NCBI GenBank assembly: GCA_002167365.1
Contig: NHCU01000041.1
Span: 9,442-32,475, forward strand
Origin: Betaproteobacteria bacterium TMED41
GTDB lineage: Bacteria > Pseudomonadota > Gammaproteobacteria > Burkholderiales > Burkholderiaceae_A
DNA: 23,034 nt
Direction of reading: 5' to 3'
Position 1 is the stretch's first letter. Each line of letters begins with the position of its first letter. Shown piece after piece: positions 15,860 to 23,034 of this stretch. Position numbers and translations under genes: made by a program. Below the pieces are notes generated by a model. That model was not told the DNA's origin. It saw only the letters and a program-made list of their open reading frames with translations, and did no database searches.

Positions 15860-15883
15860 CCTGTTTTTACAGGCCAATTTTTT
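15860..15883 (+). terminator. Weak intrinsic terminator of the TPR-glycosyltransferase operon
   Basis: Four bases after the stop, CCTGT-TTTT-ACAGG can form a 5-bp stem. It is followed by CCAA and six T residues. The stem is short, so termination may be partial. Confidence 0.45.
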
Positions 15884-15900
15884 AGCAAAATATGTAGTTT

Positions 15901-15927
15901 CTTTATGCACATGACTCCCCCATAAAG
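15901..15927. repeat. Small inverted repeat between convergent genes
   Basis: CTTTATG at 15901-15907 is mirrored by CATAAAG at 15921-15927, with a 13-base spacer containing a run of C residues. It lies between two terminators that face each other. It could be a protein-binding site, but it may be chance. Confidence 0.3.
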
Positions 15928-15947
15928 TGGCCAAACTAACTTCTAAT

Positions 15948-15974
15948 AAAAAAAAACCCCGGCGGACCGGGGTT
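15948..15974 (-). terminator. Strong intrinsic terminator of flagellin 2
   Basis: On the minus strand AACCCCGG-TCCG-CCGGGGTT forms a perfect 8-bp stem with a 4-base loop, followed by a long run of T residues. It lies 38 bases after the flagellin 2 stop. Its strength suits a very highly expressed single-gene transcript. Confidence 0.92.
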
Positions 15975-16011
15975 AAAAGTGGCTATGGAGAAAATTACTT
16001 GATTACTACTA

Positions 16012-19000
16012 TTACTGCAACAACTGAAGAACTAACTGAGGTTGCTGATTTGCTTGTGCAAGCATCGCAGTAGCAGCTTGTGAAATAATCTGCGTTCTTG
16101 CTAACTCTGAAGTTGTTTTCGCATAATCTGTATCGCGAATTCGACTTTGAGAGGCAGAAGTACTAGTCACAATATTTGTCAAATTGTCTATTGTGTGAGT
16201 CAATCTATTTTGAATAGCACCCAAATTAGATCTCTCAGCCTGGACATAATCAAGAGCAGAATCAATGGCAGATAGTGCTGTTTGCGCACCACTGCTAGTA
16301 GTGACATCTATACTGGAAACTGCTGTGTTACCCCCTCCAGAGACTGAACTACTCGAACTTGTGCCTGAGGTAGTGGTGGTATAACCTTCTACTGCTCCTG
16401 AACCATCTAGAGCTATTGAATTGCCCATACCTGCTCCAGGACTCCAAGTGCCTGTTTTACCTGTTGATGATGTGAATTCTTGAAGAATAATCTGTCCACC
16501 ATCATCTCTTTTAAAGAACACATTTCCATCAGTATCCATTGTCGTTTTGATTGCTGACCCTAGCAAAGACTCCTCCAGAGCTTCAACAAACTTATCTGTG
16601 CTTCTGCCATTACTGATATCTACTACAGTACTAGCAAGTGAATAAGTTTGTGTTCCATCTGAAATCTTCAGAGCAAAGAGGTCATCTCCTTCAATGTTCA
16701 AAGTGGCAGTTGTAGGTACGGCACCGGTTCCATCAGCAGTTGCAAACAATTGCTTATCATGATTCTGGAACTTAAGTTCAACAGTTTCACCTTGATCAGC
16801 TCTTCCAGGAGACATTGAAGCAGTTAAATCTTTATGAGTGTTAGCGGTTACAAATCCACCCACTGCTATCTCACCACCATCTCGTTGATAAAGAGTTATA
16901 TCTCTGCCATCAACACTGTATTCAAAGACATTTGATCCATGAACAGCATTTAAGGTGGTCATCAAGGAATCCAATTTTCCTTTTAATTCCGAATTTTCAA
17001 ATCCATCGGCAACATTATATGTAACTGCTACTGACATTGCCGCACTTGCATTTGTAGATGCTCCATCTAAATATTGACCATTAACTTGGAAGTTAAAGGC
17101 AGCATCATCATCACTAATCGTAATCGTTGTTTCAGTAGCGTTTAATACATCGCCCTGAGCAACAGCCGAGTCTCGATTTATTTCGAAATTCTTATTTGCA
17201 GGACCAGACACAAATTGATCTAACAGCGGTCCAACATTTAAGCCTGCAAGATTGTTTGCTGAGGCATCATAACCAAAGCCTAGAGCTCTACCTGCATCAT
17301 CTCTGAACACCAACTCAGCGGTATCTGCATCATAAGTAACTGTTATGCTTCCAACATCAGCATTAGCTACTATACTACCACCATGTAATCCTTGAGCGTT
17401 TGGATCTACAATCGTAATTACCGCGGCGCTGATAGCTTCTTTAGCACTTGCAGCAAATGCAGCTCCGCTAATTAATCCAGCACTGGTCAAACCTGCAGAG
17501 CCTTGAGTGGAAATAACTAAGTCTGCTGAATTTGTCACACCATCAACACTAAAGAGGAATCTATTTGTGTTGACTGCGGATAAATCTTGGCCAAAAGCAC
17601 CAGTATTTAATTTAACTCGCATTTCAGAATAATATGCATTTTTATCTGCAAGAACAGTACCTGCTCCAGGCTCATTACCTGGTGTAACAGTCATAAAGCC
17701 AGCACTACTACTGTAGTTTTCTACCGCAATTGCACGACCGGCATTATTTGTGATGCTTAATCGATTTCCATTGAATGTCACATCAAATTCATTGACATTA
17801 AATGAGGAATCAGTTCCAGCAAGCGTCACCATACCAGCAGACAATTGTGCAAGTACATCATCTCTTACTTTGTTTTGATCAACTACTGAATGCACGTTCA
17901 ACGCGGAGGCTTCAAAGTTAGCATAAACATCACCATCGCCGTTAGTTATGCTGAAAGAATACATTGCTGATGCGGCTGAATTTCCAGTCTGATCAGAAAA
18001 GACCAACTCTATATTCGATTTTTCAACGTTACCTGTATAAGTTGAAGTTGCCTGAGTATTCATATTTAAAGTTGCAGTGGCAAGCAAAACTGGCTCATTA
18101 ACTCCATCAGTTTGATTGTCATCAACAACATTAAAGACTACCGCACTACTCGCACCAGCTGAAAAACCCGACAAAGCAACCTTACCACCGGCCTCATTCG
18201 TGACCTTCAAGGTATTGCCTTCCCATTCAGCGGTTAAATTATTTCTTGTGGTTTCTCTTGCTAGGATGCCGCCGTTATTTGCTGCATCAGTTCCGAAGAG
18301 TGATCCATCACCCGCACCTTGGGAAACTTTAATTCTCCTTCCTTCTTGATCTTCAATGTTAAGAGTTCCTGCCAAGTTAGCACTTGCTCCAACTCGCGAA
18401 TCAAAAAGTCTCTCTAATTCGTTATCCATTGCTGTGATTACTTGGGCTACTGTAACAGCAGAATTTGTAACTGCAGCATTGGAAAATAATCTATCTTTCA
18501 GATCAACTTGTACTGTTGCACCTCCGTCTATGGAAATCGCAAACTTTACCTTTCCGTAATTTTCAGCGTTTGTTAAATCCAAAGAAGCTGCAATATCTGC
18601 AGAAAAGTTTGTCGAACCAGATGCAATCGTATCAGTTTGAGCTGTTTGTCCAGATAGATTCAATGCGGCAACAAAAGCATCTTTACTTAAGTTGTTTGTC
18701 AAATCGACAGTTAAATCAGTGACCTGGGAAGTTAATCCTGAAATATCATCAACAATTGTGAAACTATAATTGTCTGTCCCAGAACTATTTAAAAACTCTA
18801 GATTAACCGATGTTTTTGTAGGTGGTGTTCCTTCCGCAGCGGCTCCGATAGTTGATTCTGTAGAAGTGGTCCCTGTTGTGATACCACTTACAGAATCTGA
18901 AGCAGAATTTGAAGTGGCTACACCAAGCACACTTGAATTCATGCTCCCAATAGAGATATTCATAGTTTGATTGTTGTTGGAGCCAATCTGGAAAATTTTA

Positions 19001-19428
19001 CTTGCGTAACTTCCATCCAATACATTGATTGAGTTGAATTGAGTTGTGCCTGCAATTCTGTCGATCTCTGCAGCTAATTGGTCAACTTCGTCTTGAATAT
19101 ATCTACGATCCTTAGCACTGTTTGTATCGTTTGCAGCCTGCAAGGCAAGTTCACGCATCCTTTGAAGCATGACTGTAACTTCTTCCATTGCTCCTTCGGC
19201 TGTTTCTGTTAATGAGACTGTATCGTAAGCATTTTTAACGGCCATGTTTAAACCGTTAATTTGTGATTGCATTCTGGTACTAATTGCTAGACCAGCTGCA
19301 TCGTCTTTTGCCGAATTGATACGGTTACCTGTTGACAACCGCTCCATGGCAGTCGACAAGTTTCTATTGTTAATGCTCAATGAGTCTTGAGAAATCAACG
19401 ACTTGAGGTTGGTGTTAATGACTGACAT
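16012..19428 (-). CDS. Giant flagellin, 1138 residues (flagellin 2)
   Basis: The N-terminus MSVINTNLKSLISQDS continues with RLSTGNRINSAKDDAAGLAI, ETAEGAMEEV and ELALQAANDTN. The C-terminus has RSNLGAIQNRL, RIRDTDYA and the final LLQ. These are complete D0/D1 domains. Between them are about 850 extra residues. A Ser/Thr-rich hinge (about 173-207) leads into a beta-rich region with six hairpin motifs of the form G(G/R)x(I/V/L)x(L/V)xx(F/Y), near residues 361, 412, 562, 710, 849 and 975. A Ser/Gly-rich hinge (about 1015-1040) leads back to D1. I see no cysteine. It is a paralogue of flagellin 3 throughout, by eye well over half identical in most blocks, and only distantly related to flagellin 1. 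The ATG has AGGAG eight bases upstream; a sigma-28-like promoter precedes it and a strong terminator follows. It forms the filament outside the cell and is probably glycosylated. Confidence 0.95.
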   Translation of the reverse strand: MSVINTNLKSLISQDSLSINNRNLSTAMERLSTGNRINSAKDDAAGLAISTRMQSQINGLNMAVKNAYDTVSLTETAEGAMEEVTVMLQRMRELALQAANDTNSAKDRRYIQDEVDQLAAEIDRIAGTTQFNSINVLDGSYASKIFQIGSNNNQTMNISIGSMNSSVLGVATSNSASDSVSGITTGTTSTESTIGAAAEGTPPTKTSVNLEFLNSSGTDNYSFTIVDDISGLTSQVTDLTVDLTNNLSKDAFVAALNLSGQTAQTDTIASGSTNFSADIAASLDLTNAENYGKVKFAISIDGGATVQVDLKDRLFSNAAVTNSAVTVAQVITAMDNELERLFDSRVGASANLAGTLNIEDQEGRRIKVSQGAGDGSLFGTDAANNGGILARETTRNNLTAEWEGNTLKVTNEAGGKVALSGFSAGASSAVVFNVVDDNQTDGVNEPVLLATATLNMNTQATSTYTGNVEKSNIELVFSDQTGNSAASAMYSFSITNGDGDVYANFEASALNVHSVVDQNKVRDDVLAQLSAGMVTLAGTDSSFNVNEFDVTFNGNRLSITNNAGRAIAVENYSSSAGFMTVTPGNEPGAGTVLADKNAYYSEMRVKLNTGAFGQDLSAVNTNRFLFSVDGVTNSADLVISTQGSAGLTSAGLISGAAFAASAKEAISAAVITIVDPNAQGLHGGSIVANADVGSITVTYDADTAELVFRDDAGRALGFGYDASANNLAGLNVGPLLDQFVSGPANKNFEINRDSAVAQGDVLNATETTITISDDDAAFNFQVNGQYLDGASTNASAAMSVAVTYNVADGFENSELKGKLDSLMTTLNAVHGSNVFEYSVDGRDITLYQRDGGEIAVGGFVTANTHKDLTASMSPGRADQGETVELKFQNHDKQLFATADGTGAVPTTATLNIEGDDLFALKISDGTQTYSLASTVVDISNGRSTDKFVEALEESLLGSAIKTTMDTDGNVFFKRDDGGQIILQEFTSSTGKTGTWSPGAGMGNSIALDGSGAVEGYTTTTSGTSSSSSVSGGGNTAVSSIDVTTSSGAQTALSAIDSALDYVQAERSNLGAIQNRLTHTIDNLTNIVTSTSASQSRIRDTDYAKTTSELARTQIISQAATAMLAQANQQPQLVLQLLQ
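16331..16385 (-). repeat. Ser/Thr/Gly low-complexity hinge of flagellin 2
   Basis: This stretch encodes TTTTSGTSSSSSVSGGG between the outer beta region and the C-terminal D1 helix. It is a flexible joint rich in possible O-glycosylation residues, matched by a similar hinge in flagellin 3. Confidence 0.6.
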
Positions 19429-19507
19429 GTAACTATCTCCTATAACTTAATCAGTTGATGAAATCCAGATACTAAATAATTTCCTGAATTTTCCTGTACG
19501 TTGAGGA

Positions 19508-19533
19508 GATCGTCCGGTGAAACTTTTTCTTGA
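19508..19533 (-). promoter_or_regulatory. Sigma-28 (FliA)-like promoter of flagellin 2
   Basis: On the minus strand TCAAG, 14 bases, then GACGATC matches the sigma-28 pattern TCAAG-N14-GCCGATA with exact spacing and 5 of 7 bases in the -10 element. TAAAGTTT just upstream is itself a good -35-like string but is wrongly spaced. Transcription would start near 19500, giving a leader of about 72 bases. Sigma-28 is the usual sigma factor for late flagellin genes. Confidence 0.55.
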
Positions 19534-19583
19534 CAAACTTTAAGAAATATTCCTTTTTTTTTGCAAAAAGTGTTGTAAAAATG

Positions 19584-19607
19584 AAAAACCCCAGGCTAAA
19601 CCTGGGG
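19584..19607 (-). terminator. Strong intrinsic terminator of flagellin 3
   Basis: On the minus strand CCCCAGG-TTTAG-CCTGGGG is a perfect 7-bp stem followed by five T residues, 55 bases after the flagellin 3 stop. It isolates flagellin 3 from the flagellin 2 promoter just downstream. Confidence 0.92.
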
Positions 19608-19662
19608 TATTTCAAAATAACTCTTTAAATTGATCGGATAAATATCCAATTTCTTTAGAGAT

Positions 19663-22600
19663 TTACTGTAATAATGCCAAAACAGTTTGTGGCTGTTGAT
19701 TAGCTTGGGCTAACATTGCTGTTGCAGCTTGCTGAATTATTTGGGTTCGAGCTAATTCAGCGGTCTCAGCAGCATAGTCAGTATCTAATACACGACTCCT
19801 TGCAGAAGCTGCATTTGTCATTGCATTAGTCAAGTTGTCAACAGTATAGGTAAGTCGATTGGTGATTGCTCCAAGATTCGACCTTTCTGTTTGTACATAA
19901 CTTAAGGCTGAATCAATGATTGCAATAGCCGCACTAGCATTATTTTGAGAAGTTATACTCATGCCTGCTATCGATGTACCACCAGTTGAAGTGTAACTTA
20001 CACCACCACTAGAAGAAGAGCTACTACTACCAGTACTACTGGATGAAACAATACTAGCTCCAGCAACAGTTCCTGTTCCGGCAAGTGTAACAGTGTTACC
20101 TTGATTTGTACCAGGTGTCCAGGTTCCAGTGCTTCCGTTGGATGATGTAAAGGACTGTAAAATTATTGACCCACCATCAGTTCTACTAAAGTAAATGTTT
20201 CCACTATTATCCATAGATACTCCGATTTTTGAACCAAGCAGTGCATCCTCGATAGAAGCAGCAAAGTTGGTTGTACTAGTGGTATCGCTAGTGTCAACAA
20301 TTAAGTTACTTGCAGTATATGACGTGGTTCCATCAGATATCATCATCGAATAGACATCATCACCAGTTACATTTAATGTAGCGGTTGTAGCCACTCCTTG
20401 GGTTCCTATGGCAGTTGCCTGTAAAGCCTTATCATGGCCATAGAAAGACAATGTTTGAGCTGTAGCTTGTCCTGAAGGAGAACTTAAAGCTGCAGTGAGT
20501 GTTTTATGAGTTGAAGCTGTCACAAAACCACCGACAACAATCTCACCACCATCCCTTTGCCTTATAGTTACAGCTTTTCCAGAATTGTCAATTGAGTACT
20601 CAAAGACCGAATTGGCATGCGCACCATTTACCTTGGTCATTAATGCATCCAACTTGCTTGTGAGTGTTGCAACATCAGAGCCAAAGTTGGCAGATACTGC
20701 AGCAGCCATAGCAGCGCTAGCATTACTTGATGAACCATCCAGATAGTTACCGTTCAATGTAAAGTTAAATGCAGCATTTGCAGTACTAAATGTTAATGTA
20801 ACTTCTGAAGCGTTTATTACATCTCCCTGCGCGGCAGTCGATGCTCTGTCAACAGTGAATGATTTATTGGCATTGCCAGTCACAGCATCTGTTGAGAGTG
20901 GACCAATTCCCAGCCCTGTAAGGTTGTTGGAGGCAGCATGATATCCAAATCCCATGGAACGACCATTAGAATCTCTGAATACCAATTCTGCTGTATCAGC
21001 ATCATATGTAACACTGATGCCTGAAAGGTCTGCAGCGGCTATTACACTTCCATCATTAGGATCTTTAATAGTAATAGAAGCTGTGGCAAGTGAATGAGCG
21101 ACAGCCGAAGCAAATGTAGCACCACTTACTAGTCCACCATCGGAAGAAGCACCATCAACACTTACAGTGAAATCTGCTGTATTGCTAACGCCATCCAAAG
21201 AAAATGTAAACCTGTTTGTACCAACTCCAGAAAAGTTTTGACCAAAAGCACTGGTATTTAACTGAACTCTTGTTTCTGAATAATATGCATTTTGACTTGC
21301 AAGAATTTCAGCAGCACCAACTTCATTAACTGGTGTTACGGTCAAGAAACCATCAGTACTACTGTATTTCTCAATTCCTATGGCCCTTCCTTGCAAGTTT
21401 GTGATGGATAAATTTCCAGCATTATAAGAAACATCCCATTCTTGCACATCGAATGACGAATCAGTTCCAGCTAAATTAGCTACTCCAGAAGATAACGCTG
21501 CCATAACAGAGGCTTTAATTACATCTGCATCTATCGTTGACAAAACATTAAGAGAGTCAACAGAACCGTAGACATCACCAGCACCGTTAGTGATTGTGAA
21601 TCCGTAACTAGCCGTTGTTCCGTTACCAACAAGGTCTGAGAAACGCAGAGAAACCTGAGAGTTTTCAACTTTGCCTTGAATTGTGGCAGAGGCTTGGGTT
21701 GTCTGGTTATCGTTTGCTTGGGCCAATAAAATTGGCTCATTGACACCTTCTGATTGTGCATCATTTACAGTGTTATAAACCACTTGACTACTAGATTGAG
21801 CAGTATATCCACTCAGAGCAACTTTACCACCAGCAGTATTTGTAACAACCAAATTATCACCACTCCAAGCCGCACTAATGTTGTTTCTTGTGGTTTCTAT
21901 CGCAAGAAGACCACCATTATTTGTGGCATCAGTTCCGAACATTGTTCCATCACCTGCACCTTGAGTAACCTTGATACGTCTTCCAGCCTCATCAGTAATG
22001 GTTAGTTTGTCTGAAGAATTAGCTGCGCCAACTCTAGCATCAAATAAACGCTCGAGTTCTGAATCTAAAGCGGCAATAATTTGTGTCTGAGTAACCGAGC
22101 TTGAGTCAACACCTGAGGTAGATACTAACTTGCTTCTGAGATCAACCTGGGTGGTAGCACCGCCATCAACAGAAATAGCGAAACGAACTTTACCGTAATT
22201 ACTAGATGAAGTTATATCTAAGGCACCGGTAATAGCAGATGAATAAGCTGCAGCTCCGGTAATAGTTGTATCAGTTTGACCCGTTGCAGCACTCAAATTA
22301 AGAGCAGCCACAAAAGCGTCTTTGCTCACACTATTTGTCATGTCTACTGTTAAATTACTAACTGATGCAGTCAACCCCGAGAGACTGTCTACAATATTAA
22401 AACCATATGCATCAGAGCCTGAATTATTTAAAAATTCTAAATTGACAACCGTTTGAACAGCATCGGTACCCTTAGCAGTACTTCCACCAGATGTAACAGT
22501 CTGCGAAGAGGTAGATGCAGCAACTGAAGTTGTTGTTGTAACCTGTCCAGCATTAGAAGTGGCTGCTCCTAAAACAGCTGTATTCATACTACCAATCGAG

Positions 22601-23034
22601 ATGTTCATTGTTTGGCCACCATTTGAACCTATTTGAAAAACCTTGTTCTGGTAGCCACCATCCAAAAGATTAATGGCATTGTACTGGGTAGTATTTGAAA
22701 TTCTATCCAGCTCAGTTGATAACTGATTAACCTCGTTTTGTAAGTAAGCCCTGTCGGAATCACTATTAGTATCAGATGAAGCCTGAAGAGCCAGTTCTCT
22801 CATTCTCTGAAGAATAGAGGTGACCTCTTGCATTGCACCCTCAGCTGTCTCAACGGCAGACATACTGTCATTTGCATTTTTAATGGCGGTTTGAAGACCT
22901 CGTGTTTGAGAATCTAGTTTAGTAACGATGGCAAGACCGGTCGCATCATCTGTAGCAGAATTGATTCTTCTTCCAGTTGAAAGTCTTTCCATGGCTACTG
23001 CTAATCTCTTACTATTTTGCGTCAGAACATCCTG
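19663..23034 (-). CDS. Giant flagellin, partial (flagellin 3; about 13 N-terminal residues outside the window)
   Basis: The frame is open to the right edge. Fourteen residues (QDVLTQNSKRLAVA) precede the first in-window ATG (22992) and align with residues 14-27 of flagellin 2, so that ATG is internal and only about 13 residues are missing. The full length would be about 1136 residues. D0/D1 motifs are RLSTGRRINSATDDATGLAI, ETAEGAMQEV, ELALQASSDTN and, at the C-terminus, RSNLGAITNRL, VLDTDYA and LLQ. The outer region matches flagellin 2 block for block, including the six glycine-hairpin motifs, for example GGKVALSGY, GRSMGFGY and GGSIILQSF. The Ser-rich hinge before the C-terminal D1 is longer than in flagellin 2. 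Its promoter is outside the window; its terminator is at 19584-19607. Confidence 0.95.
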   Translation of the reverse strand, partial: QDVLTQNSKRLAVAMERLSTGRRINSATDDATGLAIVTKLDSQTRGLQTAIKNANDSMSAVETAEGAMQEVTSILQRMRELALQASSDTNSDSDRAYLQNEVNQLSTELDRISNTTQYNAINLLDGGYQNKVFQIGSNGGQTMNISIGSMNTAVLGAATSNAGQVTTTTSVAASTSSQTVTSGGSTAKGTDAVQTVVNLEFLNNSGSDAYGFNIVDSLSGLTASVSNLTVDMTNSVSKDAFVAALNLSAATGQTDTTITGAAAYSSAITGALDITSSSNYGKVRFAISVDGGATTQVDLRSKLVSTSGVDSSSVTQTQIIAALDSELERLFDARVGAANSSDKLTITDEAGRRIKVTQGAGDGTMFGTDATNNGGLLAIETTRNNISAAWSGDNLVVTNTAGGKVALSGYTAQSSSQVVYNTVNDAQSEGVNEPILLAQANDNQTTQASATIQGKVENSQVSLRFSDLVGNGTTASYGFTITNGAGDVYGSVDSLNVLSTIDADVIKASVMAALSSGVANLAGTDSSFDVQEWDVSYNAGNLSITNLQGRAIGIEKYSSTDGFLTVTPVNEVGAAEILASQNAYYSETRVQLNTSAFGQNFSGVGTNRFTFSLDGVSNTADFTVSVDGASSDGGLVSGATFASAVAHSLATASITIKDPNDGSVIAAADLSGISVTYDADTAELVFRDSNGRSMGFGYHAASNNLTGLGIGPLSTDAVTGNANKSFTVDRASTAAQGDVINASEVTLTFSTANAAFNFTLNGNYLDGSSSNASAAMAAAVSANFGSDVATLTSKLDALMTKVNGAHANSVFEYSIDNSGKAVTIRQRDGGEIVVGGFVTASTHKTLTAALSSPSGQATAQTLSFYGHDKALQATAIGTQGVATTATLNVTGDDVYSMMISDGTTSYTASNLIVDTSDTTSTTNFAASIEDALLGSKIGVSMDNSGNIYFSRTDGGSIILQSFTSSNGSTGTWTPGTNQGNTVTLAGTGTVAGASIVSSSSTGSSSSSSSGGVSYTSTGGTSIAGMSITSQNNASAAIAIIDSALSYVQTERSNLGAITNRLTYTVDNLTNAMTNAASARSRVLDTDYAAETAELARTQIIQQAATAMLAQANQQPQTVLALLQ
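20010..20053 (-). repeat. Serine-run hinge of flagellin 3
   Basis: This stretch encodes VSSSSTGSSSSSSSGG, with runs of AGT and AGC-type serine codons. It joins the outer beta region to the C-terminal D1 helix. It is a possible cluster of O-glycosylation sites and a possible site of replication slippage. Confidence 0.65.

Noticed and set aside
18116..18970. Plus-strand frames inside flagellin 2
   Set aside because: They are antisense shadows of the conserved flagellin repeats, with no independent coding signal.
19561..19577. Minus-strand CAACAC...TTTTTGCA resembling a sigma-54 promoter for flagellin 2
   Set aside because: The essential GG of the -24 element is missing; the sigma-28-like site nearer the gene is a better fit.
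1..23034. CRISPR arrays, tRNA or rRNA genes, insertion sequences, integrases, attachment sites
   Set aside because: I saw no spaced identical short repeats, cloverleaf or rRNA signatures, transposase motifs or terminal inverted repeats. The repeats present are in flagellin coding sequence.

Overview
This AT-rich window holds flagellar filament genes and what looks like a filament-glycan locus. It suggests a motile, Gram-negative, probably aquatic gamma- or betaproteobacterium. The grounds are three flagellin genes with proteobacterial D0/D1 ends, two sites with exact sigma-54 (-24/-12) geometry, one sigma-28-like site and sugar-modification genes. The sequence alone does not fix the genus. 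Oversized flagellins have been described in marine gammaproteobacteria, which fits but does not prove the assignment.

Layout. Positions 1-6938 (minus strand) form one tightly packed, co-directional array. Read in the direction of transcription it is: a small two-helix membrane protein, a small four-cysteine protein, a radical SAM enzyme with a Rossmann-like N-terminus, a GT2 glycosyltransferase with a related C-terminal domain, a possible GT-B-like protein, a GmhA-type SIS isomerase, a sugar-nucleotide epimerase/dehydratase of the extended SDR family, a class I methyltransferase, and the start of a thiamine-diphosphate E1-alpha-like enzyme cut by the window edge. Directly upstream, at 6966-12578, lies a flagellin of 1870 residues. 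No terminator is visible between it and the array, so flagellin and glycan genes may share a transcript. A second minus-strand gene (12857-13420, TPR-like) precedes the flagellin. Both it and the flagellin have good sigma-54 promoters.

Positions 13551-15856 (plus strand) hold a two-gene operon: a TPR-glycosyltransferase fusion, the best candidate for the enzyme that glycosylates flagellin, and an unrecognised 203-residue protein. From 16012 to the right edge are two more giant flagellins (1138 and about 1136 residues) on the minus strand. They are paralogues of one another along their whole length, and each is followed by its own strong terminator. A sigma-28-like promoter lies before the first of them.

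Working model (inference): the cell builds a thick or heavily decorated filament from very large flagellins. The array at 1-6938 would make an unusual, possibly heptose-related, methylated sugar. The TPR-glycosyltransferase would attach it to the Ser/Thr-rich, beta-repeat outer domains of the flagellins.
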